Part shown: positions 1-10,841 of the stretch, piece after piece | How the letters are laid out: every line of letters begins with the position of its first letter | Position numbering within the stretch: the stretch's first letter is position 1 | Origin: Neoceratodus forsteri | Taxonomy: Eukaryota > Chordata > Ceratodontiformes > Ceratodontidae | Assembly (NCBI GenBank): GCA_016271365.2 | Contig: JADMNL010000028.1 | Span: 55,508,001-55,572,000, forward strand | Direction of reading: 5' to 3' | DNA length: 64,000 bases | Position numbers and translations under genes: made by a program | The notes under the pieces: model-generated | Databases searched by the model: none | The model's input: only the letters and a program-made list of their open reading frames with translations | What the model was told of the DNA's origin: nothing

Positions 1-387
1 TAGTCGTGGTAAAAATAAAGTCTAAATAGCGCCGTCACACTAAAATTAAAAAATTTGCGAAGCGCTAATGAAAAAGTAAAAGTTGTCACTCAGCACACTA
101 AAAGAAAAGATGTACGAGGAAAACTTTACCCAGATAAGCACTAGGAGGCTGTCAACAAGGAAAGTTGGGAGACACCTCAAAGGCAATAAGCTCAGTCCAG
201 CTGAGAAAAAATTCTGAAGCAGTCAACAGCTTTCACTCAGTTCACTCCCCCTCATGTCTTTTGACTGGCTAGCCCCACGCTCTTTAAAAAATCTCTTAAA
301 GGCACACCTCCGGGGCAATTCCACCTAGCCAGCTAAGTGAAAAAAGTTACTGATGCTAAAGGACCCCTGGGGTAAGAAGTTGATATA
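1..387. other. No gene seen
   Basis: This stretch holds no recognisable coding frame. It is moderately AT-rich, and its right edge meets the 3' end of a minus-strand LINE. I see no terminal repeat or RNA-gene signature in it. Confidence 0.5.
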
Positions 388-1262
388 AACATAGACTTTA
401 ACAGCAGATAAGGACCTCTAGGCCTGCCTAGTCTACCCATTTCCCTACCTACTGCATAAGCTGCAGATCCTAGTTAACCAACAGCCTACTTCTTCCTACC
501 CCCCACCAGAATTACCTTATGTCTGTCCCAGACATTTTTGAATTCCCCCACTGTTTATGAATCCACAACCTCCTCAGGAAGGCCATTCCATGCATCCACC
601 ACCCTCTCTGTGAAAAAAATACTTCCTCACATTGCCTATGAGCCTTCCCCACTGTATCTTTAAATTGTGTCCCCTTGTTTTTGATAGTCTCTTTTTCTGA
701 AACGTGTTACCCTCTTGGACTTTGTTGATTCCTCTGAGGTACTTGAAAGTTTCTGTCATGCCCCCCCTCTCCCTCCTCCCTTCCTCAAGGGTGTACATAT
801 TAAGCTCCTTTAGTCTCTCTTTGTATGGCTTCTGTTGCAGACCCTGCACCATTTTAGTTGCCTTCCTCTGGACTACCTCCATCCTATCTATGTCCTTGCA
901 GAGATGGGGTTTCCAGAACTGCATACAGTACTAGAGATTTGGTCTCACCAACTGCCAGTATAGAGGGATAACAACGTTTTGTTTTCTACTGGTGATGTCT
1001 CTCCGTATACGTCCCAGTATCCTCCCAGCCATCCCTACTGCCTTCTCACATTGCTTGCTTACCTTTAGGTCATCTGATATGACTACTCCAGGTCCCTTTC
1101 CATTTGTATTATTGTTGTTAATACCCCACATTGTGTACTCTTCCCCTTGGTTTTTGTTTCCCAGGTGCATTATTTTGCACCTCTTTGCACTGAATGTAAG
1201 CTGTCATACTTTTGACCATTCCTCCAACCTTGCCAAGTTCCTTTCCACAACCCCTTGTGTAT
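388..1262 (-). mobile_element. CR1-like LINE, 5'-truncated 3' fragment
   Basis: Read on the minus strand, this is the last part of a reverse transcriptase (RT) ORF followed by the LINE 3' end. Two frames carry the family signatures GVVISDDLKVSKQCEK (1170-931) and CKDIDRMEVVQRKATKMVQG (924-574), the connection and thumb region after the RT active site. The 3' end, at the low-coordinate side, is the family tail 'ggcagataagg' followed by 'acatag', also seen near 10580, 10760, 55400 and, on the plus strand, near 12790. Frameshifts separate the two frames, so the copy is dead. It is cut at about 1262, where a second LINE tail begins. Catalytic RT motifs are absent. Confidence 0.85.
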
Positions 1263-1640
1263 CATGGAAACACAGAAACGTAGAAATTGATGGCAGATAA
1301 GGACTGCAAGGCCCATCTACTCTGCCAATTTATTTTTCTACCTTATGAACGTACCATCGGCCTTTGCTCTGTCAGTGGCCTATCTATTCATACTTATATG
1401 TATTGCTCCCTTATACTAATCCCATGCCTGTTTGAAGCTCTGCACTGTATTCAAATCCACAACTTCCTGAGGTAGGCCGTTCCATGCATCCACCACCCTT
1501 TCTGTGAAAAAGAACGTCCTTACATTACCCCTTAATCAGCATCCCTCTAATCTCATACTGTGTCTTCTCGTCCTGCTATTTTTCTTACATTGAAACACAT
1601 TAGACTCTTTCACCTTGTTGTAATCCTGACCCCTGCCACT
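1263..1640 (-). mobile_element. CR1-like LINE 3' end, divergent subfamily
   Basis: A second minus-strand LINE tail abuts the first. It starts with the same 3'-terminal block (acagaaacgtag, then 'gatggcagataagg') and has the block 'gttccatgcatccaccaccc' at 1480-1499 that is shared with the 580-600 and 10960 regions. The rest has diverged, suggesting an older or different subfamily. No long frame remains. The direct abutment with the neighbouring copy suggests one inserted into or beside the other. Confidence 0.75.
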
Positions 1641-2074
1641 TTGTTCTTAAGCTAGCACCCCTTGACTGAATCCCTGGCATCCATAACTGGCATATCCAAA
1701 CTTAAATGTTGGTATCAAACCCTCGCGTTTGGAAAGTATACCTGGCTCACTATTCAGGACAAGGGGGTTGGGTCGGATTAGAGATCCTGGGAGGAGAGTT
1801 TTGCTAGGCACATGCTAGATCTAATACCCAGAAGGGTACCCAGTAAATCCACACAGAAGCAATAACTGCAATGTCCAGCCATTTAGATGGGCTTCTTCAG
1901 TGGGTCTTTATTTTAAATGTAATGATAATATTGAAAAGATTTGGGTGGCCCCCACAGTCTTGCTACAGCTGGACACTGACTTTAAACAGGAACAACTTGC
2001 TTGACAAAACAACAGGCTTGGCAGGACATTTACTTTTCCTACAACCTCTATACTCCCACAGATGTGAGGCATCG
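1641..2074. other. No gene seen
   Basis: Unassigned sequence between a LINE tail and the LTR-like element that starts at 2075. The short frames here have no recognisable similarity and overlap one another. Confidence 0.4.
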
Positions 2075-3505
2075 TGTAACCCCCCTACAAATGGGGGTCC
2101 CGAAAAGACTTCCCGGAGCTTGCTTGAATGCTCCATGCCTGGCTGGTGTTCAGCGTAAGGCCGCTAAATGTGGGGGTGGAGAGTGCTTTTAAAGTCTCCT
2201 GTCTGTTTCTTTAAGAGCTGCATAAGTGCAGTAATAAGTCCTCAGAGAAGGAGGGGGTTTGAGTGTTTCTATGCTCGCATCCCACCTGGGATGCTGGAAA
2301 CAGCTCCCTTCTGCCATCGTTAAGTATGCAGAGGGGCTCTGTTGAAAGATGTGACTCATTGCTGGAAAATAGAGTAATAATGGTACTGTAGTTGTTCTAA
2401 CCTGCTTTTTGTTTGCAGCAAGGACTGTTGTGATTATCTCCTCCATATTGGTCCCGAACTCTCGCATTGGACCAGTCAGTTATTGGAACTCTAGACAGAG
2501 CCGGCTGACCAATGAGGATTTAGCTAGTAAGCTTGGGAAGTAAAGTCTGACCAAGGGTGCCTTTGTGCGCCAATCAAGACAGGTTTCATAGCCTGGTGTC
2601 TGCAGCCCGCTATGGGAACAGGTGGCTCGAGAATGAGGTTGCTGCTCCCACTGCCTGAGGGTCAGAGGCATTGTGACTGTGAAGGAGAAGGGAGCACTGA
2701 CCTTCTGCGCTGTTAAGTGTTCATGCAGGAAGTGCATGAAAGGCCTAGGTGGCCATTTTCCATAGCCAGAAAGCTTCAGATTAAATCTGCCAGCGTGCGG
2801 TCAGAGGAGGCTTTGTATAAACACAGCTACCTACCAGGCTTCACCTGAAGAGGACTGGAGAATCTGCTGAATCACACTCGGTCTGTAAGGACATTTGAGG
2901 CTGCAGTGTAGTGCCCGAAATTGCTGTGAGTTCGTTTGGGTCCTGGAAGCAGCTGCCTGGTATGGTACCCCTCTGTTGTTTTCCATATAAATCTGTGAGG
3001 AGGCATTTGAAGCTCAGGCTCAGCCCTGCACATGAGGAAAGCATGGTTATCTGTTGGAGTTGTGAGTACTAAATCAGGGCAGCTCCCATTTAAAGGTTTC
3101 AGACAAAGGCAAAGTCACTTGTGTATTGCAGACTGTACCAATTGAGCTTGCTGGCTCCACTTGATCTTCTCAGGAGTTAAATGCGCTTGTGTGTCAGGGC
3201 TCCAGCTAGCTGCCTCGAGAAACTAGCCATTAGGGCTTTGGAACCCATAGACAGTAACTGAAAGGTTTAGGCCTCTGCACAGAGCCTTAGGTAGTCAAAT
3301 ATATACATATTAGTAGTAAGCCAATCACCCTGATTCTGCCCTGTCCTTGTTACTTCCCCTTAAATACATCAGATTGTTTGTTTTGCAACTGTACCCTGGC
3401 TGGTTTGTGGCTTACTGGTGATGTACTGCACAGTGAATATTTGATAATTGTACCTTACTTTCCAGGGGGTCCCCGGAGTGAGCTGGGTGGTTCGAGCCAG
3501 GGGGT
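2075..3505 (+). mobile_element. LTR-like element, copy 1 (probably a solo LTR fragment)
   Basis: The left end reads TGTAACCCCC. From there to about 3505 the sequence follows, in reverse complement, the element at 39950-41619. Shared blocks include 'gctccatgcctggctggtgtt', the 'gaggactggagaatctgctga' block near 2850 and 'tgtaccttactttccaggg' near 3450. A TATA-like site (catataaat, 2983-2991) lies about 0.9 kb from the left end, as expected for the U3/R region of a long LTR. Similarity is lost after about 3505, so the right end is missing, diverged or displaced. No protein frame is supported. The better-preserved copy ends TG...CA with a 4-bp target duplication, which favours an LTR over a DNA transposon. 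Confidence 0.65.
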
Positions 3506-4750
3506 AATAACAGTCTGTACATTGTGTACTCACAGCTGTGAAGATGTGTCTTGTTTCAGACACTGGACCCACAGAAAGGTTCAGGTTTCCTCTCAGGAGG
3601 AGAAATTGTAGAAAACCTTCATGAACCCTTTCAGGCAGCTAGAAAACATCCTGGACTGCACATGGAATGGCCTTGTAATCCACACAAATTACCAGTCCTT
3701 TTTCCCTCCCCTCCCTGGGGAGGACAGCAAGAATCCTGTGATGAAACAGCCTCCACTACTTGAAAGGGCAGACTGGAATAGACCAGACTAGGGAGAGAAA
3801 ATTAGGGCCCACTAGGAAGCAGCCCACAGGCAGAGAACTGCTCTGCCCTTCCTCTCACTTCAAACTCTCAGCTCTAACTGACTCTGTTCTAACATTCCAT
3901 CCCCCCACTCCAGCCAGCTGTGGCTCATGCTGCTGTGAGAGTTCTAAAGTGACATCATCTCGCTCCTCTCAGCTGAAGCGAAGTAAACAAATTCTGGTCA
4001 GAGCCACCAGGGCTGCATAACAAAGTTAGGGAAGTTGTGTGGAATTGTTAAGGAGGTGTGGAGAAACAACACAATGATTTGTAAGCAGTGCAATTTGTTT
4101 TAGTGTCTGTTCTAAGTATACACATTATTAGGAAAATATATGATGGTGTACATTTTAAAGGAAGGAATAGGAAGCTTACAAAAGAACCCCGGAGCAAATG
4201 CCACTGATGTATGCGTTATCCCAGATGATATTGGCCAGACAGCCAAATTTTAAAGAAAACACAATTGCACATATCCCAATAATGCAAAGCATCAAGGGAA
4301 ACATATGCAAATCTCATGATGGTACAGAAGGTGGCAGAACATGCAAAGTAATGGCTGGCATATGTTCAACCTTGGGATTATTTACACAGGTTTTTTTATT
4401 GTTTATTATTTTTTTTTTTAGAGAAACAGAGCTCTTGTCCATGAGGTGATATAAATTATATTTAAGAAATGTGTTGATGTCAGGAGGTCAGGTGTAATGA
4501 TGATGGACTGTTAGAGAAAATGTGATATTAACTTTCAGAGTGGGTTGCTTTTGATAAGGGCAAGATAGTTATGCTTGTGATAATCGGAATATTAGGAAAG
4601 TATGAGGTCTATGCAGAAGTGGAGTACAAATATGCACAGTTTCATAAGTACGTGCTCAGAGTGCAGGCAAATGTGATATGCAGGTTTGTTTTAGAAATAG
4701 GTAAAAATAGTGACACATGCAATTAATAGAAAGATAGATAATTACATAGA
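3506..4750. other. No gene seen
   Basis: About 1.2 kb without a supported gene. It contains a poly-T run near 4409-4420 and overlapping short frames that look like chance frames. It may include unrecognised old repeat sequence. Confidence 0.4.
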
Positions 4751-4754
4751 CATA

Positions 4755-4793
4755 TAGACAGAGAGAGAGAGAGACAGACAGACAGACAGGCAG
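4755..4793. repeat. (GA)n/(GACA)n microsatellite
   Basis: A run of GA dinucleotides passes into GACA tetranucleotides. It sits directly before the first unit of the 643-bp tandem duplication. Confidence 0.9.
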
Positions 4794-4796
4794 AAT

Positions 4797-6060
4797 AGGA
4801 ATGGCAGTGAAGTATTGAAGTGACGCCAACTCCTCCCCCACCCTGCAGACATAGACAGTCATTGGGGTGTCTTTGGGTCAGTGCCCATAACGCTCATGCC
4901 ATTTCACCTCACCCTACCCTGCAGACATAGATAAGAGTCAAAGTGTGCCTTGGGATTTTCAAACTTTACACTCAACCCATTCCATAAGGAAATGTGCTGA
5001 AATGGGTATAGTATAAGAGAATGGAGTGAACTTTGAGGCTGAAGAGTCAAAGGCACACCTCCATACCTGTCACTGGCTGCAGTGTGGGGATAGGGGTAGA
5101 ATGGCATGAGCATTACTGTTGACAATCCCAAGTCACTCCCTTGATGCCTGTCAGTCCCTACAGTGCAGGGTGTTATGGTCAGAAACCCTAATGCCCTGGG
5201 CGTTTCTTGGTATTTTCACTCCACGTTTTCAGCATGGGCTTTTTGTGACCCTTCCACATGAACAGTGACATGATCAGTTCATTAGCTGAAAGGAGATTTT
5301 GCACAGTGACTGTGACATTTGGCACCACAGGTGCAAAAACACATTTTGAACAGGATGTAAAAAACAAACATTTGTCAATGCCAAATGTTTGCTTGCTGGC
5401 ATTGGCAGTGGTAGCGTAGAAGTTACAGAGCTGCGTAATAGGAATGGCAGTGAAGTATTGAACTGAAGCCAACCCCACCACCACCCAGCAGAGAGTGACA
5501 GGCTTTGGGGTGTGCCTTTGGGTCATCAGGCATAACGGCCACACCATTTCAGTACACCCCACCCTGCAGACACTGGCAAGTGTCACGGTGTTCCTTGTGG
5601 TCTTTGGCCCTTATGCGCACCCCATTCCATTAGGAAATACAGTGAGATGGGTGGGATATAGCAGAATGGGGTGAACTTTGGGGCCGAAGAGTCCAAGGCA
5701 TACCTCGATGCCTCTCACTGGCTGCAGGGTGTGGAATGGTGTAAGCATTACAGGCAAGAATCCCAAGTCACACCCCTGATGCCTGTCATTCTCTACAGGG
5801 TTGGGCGTTATGGTTGGAAACCCTAATACCTCAGGCATTCGTTGGTATTTTCACTCCAAATGTCCAACATGTTTTTTTGTGACCCCACCTCATGAAAAGG
5901 GGGAATATCAGTTTCTTAGCCAAAAGCTGCTTATGCACAGCAACTACGGCATTTAGCACCACAGGTGCAAAACATTCTGAACAGGATGTAAAATGACAGC
6001 TGTATTGTTCATGGGAGGTGTAAAAATTGCAATGTTGCAAATCTGCAAAATGTTTATAAA
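4797..6060. repeat. Tandem duplication, ~643-bp unit, two copies
   Basis: The block 'gaatggcagtgaagtattgaa' occurs at 4798 and again at 5442, and the following ~600 bp matches in order. Shared landmarks include an 'accctgcagacat' or similar block, 'cccattccat', 'cactggctgcag', 'cccaagtca' and 'ggtattttcactcca'. Each unit ends with an older-looking ~250-bp piece of the satellite that dominates 6061-7350 (catgaacagtgacat at 5259; catgaaaaggggg at 5891). The larger unit therefore grew out of, or captured, the satellite. There is no coding potential. Confidence 0.8.
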
Positions 6061-7354
6061 ATGGTGAAGTCACGAGCGTACGTAGAAACTGTGCAACGCA
6101 CACCCGTAATATAATTAGGTTGGGGATTTTTTTTACAGCAGATTGTCAACTCAGGCATTTTGGTGCTCCAATCATGAACAGTGTCACTGTGATTTTCTTT
6201 ATCTGTCCCGAACAATGATTTTCCACAGCGACCACGCATCTCTGCGCTGAAAGTGTAAAAACACACTTTGGCCACGTTGTGAAAAATGACAGCTGTACTG
6301 TAAATAAGGCAGTGTGGAAAAATGCCACTGGTGAAAATCTGGACTTAAAATATTACAAAGTCATTAACTTACGAGGGTGTGTGGAAACTGCGCAATGCTC
6401 ACTCATAACACAGTCATTTTATGGACTTTTGTCACCAAATTTTCAATATAGCCATTTTAAGACCTCTGCTCATGAACAATGTAACTGTGATTTTCTTAAT
6501 GTGTCCCAAACATTGCTTTCGCACACCAACAGTACCATTGTGCGCTACATGTGTGAAAACACATTTTGGGCGACATATGAAAAATGGCAGCTGTACTGCT
6601 CATAAGGAAGTATAATAAAATGGCAATGTTGAAAATCTGGAGTGAAAATATTAAATTTGCAAACTTATGAGCATGCATAGGAACTGTGCAACGAACGCTC
6701 ATAAAACAGTCATTTTTAGGAATTTTTTCACCAAATTTTCAACATAGCCATTTTAAGACCTCTACTCATGAACAGTGTCACCGTGATTTTCTTAATTTGT
6801 CTCGTACATTGATTTTGCATGCCAACTGCGCCATTGTGCGCCACATGAGTGGAAACACATTTTAGGTGAGATGTGAAAAATGACAGCTGTACTACTCATA
6901 AGAAGTAAAATGTCAATGTTGAAAATCTGGAGTGAAAATATTGAAAATTCGCAAACTTACGAGAGTGCGTAGGAAATGAGCAATGCACGCTCGTGAAACA
7001 GTCATTGTTAGGAATTTTTTCACCAAATTTTCAACATAGCCATTTTAAGACCTCTGCCCATGAACAGTGTCACTGTGGTTTTCTTAATTTTTCCCGTACA
7101 TTGGTTTTGCACACCGACTGCGCCATTGTGCGTTACATGGGTGGAAACATGTTTTAGGTGAGATGAAAATGACAGCTGTACTACTCATAAGAAGGTGTGG
7201 TAAAGTGACAATGTGGAAAATCTGTAGTGAAAGTATTGAAAATTTGCTGAACCCACGAAGGCAGTATAGGAACTGCAATGCACGCTGGTAAAACAGTCAA
7301 TTTTTTGAATTTTTCCACCAACTTTTCAAAATAGGCTTCTTGAGAGCTCACCTT
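6061..7354 (-). repeat. ~295-bp satellite array, about four units
   Basis: The block catgaacagtgtcac(t/c)gtg recurs at about 6176, 6472, 6768 and 7059, spacing 291-297 bp. Each unit carries the blocks 'atgacagctgtact', 'ttcaccaaattttcaacata' and a hairpin whose arms resemble ttacgagcgtgcgt and its complement (6952-7000, 6664-6705). The same satellite lies inverted at 62501-63412. I give it minus strand because the composite element it belongs to reads from 8395 down to about 5200. The short frames here (for example 6279-6605) are repeat shadows, not genes. Confidence 0.85.
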
Positions 7355-7475
7355 ATGAACACTGGCAGTGTCGTTTCATTAATCAGTCCCGAAAGGCGAT
7401 TTCATGCAGTAACTGTGCAGTGACTGTGAAATCACCCTTCGGGCCCGAATAACGCCTTGACAGTGACATCATTCA
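7355..7475 (-). repeat. Diverged long hairpin of the composite element
   Basis: This segment is the counterpart of the hairpin at 62368-62473: it shares 'aaatcacccttcgggcccgaa' and 'gacagtgacatcattcatga' in the opposite orientation. One arm has decayed, so the fold is less perfect here. It lies between the satellite array and the conserved linker, the same order as in the other copy. Confidence 0.65.
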
Positions 7476-7559
7476 TGAGGGGTCCCAAAAACCCCATGTT
7501 GAAAATTTGGTGCAAAAATTCCAAAAAATGCCTGAGAATGCAACAAAGTTGAAAAAAAC

Positions 7560-8395
7560 CTATCTAGCCCATTATACAGCTTACCGGCATTTCCTCAGTT
7601 CACGGTCAGCTTTGAAGAATGCAGACGTGTTCCCGGTCCACCGAAGATTGTCACACTGAGGTCTGGAGGTAAGTATGGGGTGAGGAGGGTGTGGGGAGGC
7701 AGAGTGTGCAGTGGGTGGGTGCGGGTTGTGGGAAGGGGGCCAGGGAGACTACGTGGGACTGTTTTTTCTTTACAGTTTTTTTTTTTAATGACTACGAGGG
7801 ACATTTGCCACGCTGGGGTGGGCTACCAGCGTGGCACAAGGACGGTTGGGAGGCATTCAGCCGATGGGGGAGTGGGCACCCCATCAGCCATAGCTTCACT
7901 TGCCACGCTGGGGTGGCCTCCCAGTGTGGCACCTTGTACTCTGGGGGGGAGTGAAGCCAACAGGGGATTGGGCAGCCCCGTCAGCTATACCATCGAGTTG
8001 CCATGCTGGGGTGGGCACCCAGTGTGGCATTTGGAAGGCTTTTGGGGGGAGCACACACAGCTGACAGGGGATTGGGCACCCCCATTGGCTATAGAGTGTG
8101 TGCGTGGGGGGGCAGCACGCAGTATGCATGTGTGTGTGTGTTTGTGTGTAGGGGGAGCTTCTCATGTGCAGGCGATATCTTATCGCTGCTCACTGAAGCA
8201 TAGCTCTCCCTTTCAATTGTATGCCACTGCATTTTGGAGCTTGTCATAGACAGCTCCAGCATGCATTGGCTTACAGGAGCCCTGCCTGCCAACACACTGA
8301 CTGAATTGGAAGAGGGGGTTACACACCTCTGAAATCTTGGAAGATGGCACTATGTTTCTTGCACATGCGTGCAGGCAAACATAATGACAGCTGTA
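7560..8395 (-). mobile_element. Head, hairpin array and linker of the composite element (inverted copy)
   Basis: Read from 8395 downward, the order is: head (8395-8165), a short TG/CA run (8150-8120), GC-rich tandem hairpin units of the type 'tgccacgctgggg...ggca' and 'gccgatgggg...gtcggc' (8105-7800), then a linker (7790-7560). The linker matches 62070-62290 and includes 'cttcggtggaccgggaacac' and 'aatgccggtaagctgtata'. The 189-codon frame at 7680-8249 runs through the GC-rich hairpins and has no recognisable domain, so I treat it as a repeat artefact. On the plus strand, 'ctggaggtaagtat' at about 7665 looks like a strong 5' splice site, but no exon is supported. Confidence 0.75.
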
Positions 8396-8494
8396 CATTT
8401 CTTGCTTCAGTAACCACTCAGCACATCTGTTGCATAACCTGCTTGTTGACATTTTATATTTGCTATGCAATGTACTGCTGCTATATCTGAGGAA

Positions 8495-9130
8495 GTACCT
8501 TTCCTAGATTGCAAGAACAGCCTCAGAGGAACACACAGACATACCAGAACACAGCTGTAAAATGATTAGATTGTCTACAAGATCTGTTTTCCATGCAAGA
8601 CACAAGCAATTGAATCAAAGCACATACACACACACCAGAACACAGTGGCAAAATGATTATATTGTCTACAAGCACAGTTTTCTATGCAAGACACAAGCAA
8701 CTGAATCAAAAGCACACACACAGACAAACACACACACACTAGAACACAGCGGCAAAATGGTTAGATTTGTCTACCAGCACTATCTTTTATGCAAGTTGGA
8801 GCATGGGGGCACGGTGAGGGGGTTAAGGTTGGAGATCAGTTATGATCCATGACATAACCATGTGGTCAGAATATTAAATATTTTAAAATAAACATAAATG
8901 CAAAAGTAACCATTTCAAGAAGAAAATGCAGACTGTGACACTTAACAGTTGTAGGGTAAGTTAGTGCATCTGGACTTGTTTGCTGCATATACATCTTAAT
9001 TGCTAAGGGGTCCTGACCATGTTCACCCTTCCTCAAGCCAGGCTAGCTGCAGTACGTCTAGCAATAACATGGATGGAAAAATTGTGCCATATTTTCCACA
9101 AGAAGTTAACATTTTAAAAAGACAGTGCTG
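8495..9130. repeat. Direct repeat, copy A (~0.6 kb)
   Basis: This segment matches 9620-10145 in the same orientation. Shared landmarks include 'ttgcaagaacagcctcagag', 'aatattaaatattttaaaat' and 'tagtgcatctggactt'. Its first part holds about three sub-units of ~105 bp, each with 'cagaacacag', 'aaaatgatta' and a CA-rich tail. Its role is unknown. Confidence 0.85.
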
Positions 9131-9201
9131 TAGACAGAGAAGCAGCATGTAGGTGAAATCATCATCCTAGCCAAGATATGTTCTGGTTGCATTCCATAAG
9201 G

Positions 9202-9575
9202 CTAACCAGTGGGAGAAGTAGGGGAAAAGGATAGAACTCTAAAATAGAACCATTTAACCCATTTGTGATTTAAAGTTGCATGATGGAAATGTGGCTTCCA
9301 GAACTGGACATCATATTCCAAATGAGGCCTCACCAGTGATCTACACAGTGGCATCACCACCTCCTTCCTTCTGCAGGTAATACCTGTCCCTGTGCCCCAC
9401 AGCATTCCACTGGCTCTCCTCACAGCTTTGGTACATTGTTTAGCCACCTTCAGGGCATCCAATATGATTACCCCAAAATCCCTTTCCATTCTGATGCCCA
9501 TTTGCCCCCCCAATCATTCCCTGGGTTCCTGCAACTTTTCCTTATTCAGCAGGCAGGTGTTCCCAGGGCATAGTG
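9202..9575 (-). pseudogene. LINE RT C-terminal fragment
   Basis: A minus-strand frame (9513-9202) reads RDFGVIILDALKVAKQCTKA and LVRPHLEYDVQFWKPHF, typical of the segment after the RT palm in CR1-like LINEs. It differs clearly from the family at 10.8-15.6 kb, with one-letter changes throughout, and so belongs to a different subfamily. Neither the active-site motifs nor the LINE 3' terminus is present. It sits between the two copies of the 0.6-kb direct repeat, so it either entered before one copy was displaced or was part of the duplicated unit and lost from one side. Confidence 0.75.
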
Positions 9576-9619
9576 AATTTGCATCCAGGAATAAGGAGGA
9601 GATATCTCATCCTTTCTGC

Positions 9620-9650
9620 CTTTCCTAGGTTGCAAGAACAGCCTCAGAGG

Positions 9651-9699
<49 letters not shown>

Positions 9700-9771
9700 C
9701 AGAACACAGCTGCAAAATGATTAGATTATCTACAAGCACTGTTTTCTATACAAGACACAAGCAACTGAATC

Positions 9772-9807
<36 letters not shown>

Positions 9808-10145
9808 AGACCACAGCATTAAAATGATTAGATTTGTCTATAGCATATCTTCTATGCAAGTTGGGATGAGGGGTTAAGGCCTGAGATCAGTTATGGTCCA
9901 TGACATAACCATATGGTCAGAATATTAAATATTTTAAAATAAACATAAATGCAAAAGTAGCCATTTCAAGAAGAAAATGCAAACTGTGATACTTAACAGT
10001 TGTAGGTAAGTTAGTGCATCTGGACTTATTTGCTGCATATACATCTCAATTGCTAAGGGGTCTTGATCAAGTTAACCCTTCCTCAAGCCAAGCTAGCTAC
10101 AGGATGTCTAGCAATAACATGAATGGAAAGATTATGCATATGAAT
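9620..10145. repeat. Direct repeat, copy B (~0.5 kb)
   Basis: This is the same sequence as 8495-9130, about 1.1 kb downstream, with one CA-linked sub-unit fewer and longer pure CA runs. It ends near 'aacatgaatggaaagatta', the counterpart of 'aacatggatggaaaaattg' at 9067. Confidence 0.85.
9649..9693. repeat. (CA)n microsatellite
   Basis: A pure CA run of about 22 units inside direct repeat copy B. A second run lies at 9775-9806. The frame at 9573-9827 that encodes poly-TH is a product of this microsatellite and not a gene. Confidence 0.95.
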
Positions 10146-10570
10146 GCTTATTAATTATGCTGTATATACTCTAAGGCTCAAAGTGTGTCTCCTTTGGCTG
10201 CCATGATGTCTGTGGTTTATTTGAAACAAAAGACAATGTAACATGACACTGGCCTCCACCCAGAGCTATTAAACAATGGAGCAAACTGCATTCTGGGAAG
10301 ATTGCCTGGGACAAGATGCAATATAAAAACCTGAGTAGCAGGCTCCAGGGAGTATAAACCCACCAGGAATGTTAGAAAAAACTCCCCTTCCCACTCATTC
10401 ACAGGTGTCAATCAATGTATTTGTCAACCATACTGTGTTCGCTTTCTTGGTTCCCTCAAAGTAAAAATGTGAAACTACATTTGTGATATTTTAAATGAGT
10501 GATAAATGGCATATCCAGGGGGATGGCAGCTCTGATAGTCAGGTGTTCCAACATGATAGATCTACCTCAT
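10146..10570. other. No gene seen
   Basis: AT-rich, unassigned sequence between the direct repeat and a LINE tail. No coding frame, RNA gene or terminal repeat is evident. Confidence 0.4.
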
Positions 10571-10576
10571 GCCCCT

Positions 10577-10757
10577 CCCATGAAAATAGAAACATAGAAT
10601 TTGATGGCAGATAAGGACCGCTTGGCCCACCTAGTCTGCCCATTTTCCTACCTAACAGATAAGCTGCAGATCCCAGTTAGCCAACAGCTTACTTCCTCTT
10701 ACCCGCCCTGGACTGCCTTATGTCTGTCCCATGCATTCTTGAAGTTCCCAACTGTTC
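10577..10757 (-). mobile_element. CR1-like LINE 3' end, ~180 bp
   Basis: A short minus-strand LINE tail carrying 'agaaacatagaatttgatgg' and the 'gataaggaccgcttggcc' block. It stops at 10757, where the same tail starts again as the 3' end of the larger LINE. This is either a second insertion at the 3' microsatellite-like terminus or a tandem arrangement. Confidence 0.85.
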
Positions 10758-10841
10758 ATAGAAACATAGACTTTGACGGCAGATAAGAACCGCTGGCCCA
10801 TCTAGTCTGCTCATTTCCTACCTACAGGATAGCCATAGATC

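Noticed and set aside
5188..6605. Frames with repeated Cys/His patterns in the satellite as small secreted or zinc-binding proteins
   Set aside because: The same Cys/His spacing recurs every ~295 bp because the satellite repeats, and the frames start and stop at arbitrary places.
7662..7680. A real 5' splice site (ctggaggtaagtat)
   Set aside because: It has good sequence but no supported exon upstream, and it lies in a repeat. The other copy does not show a matching coding exon.
7680..8249. 189-codon plus-strand frame as a gene
   Set aside because: It runs through the GC-rich hairpin array and linker of a repeat, has no recognisable domain, and equivalent frames occur on both strands in other copies of the same repeat.
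9573..9827. Thr-His repeat protein
   Set aside because: This is the translation of a CA microsatellite.
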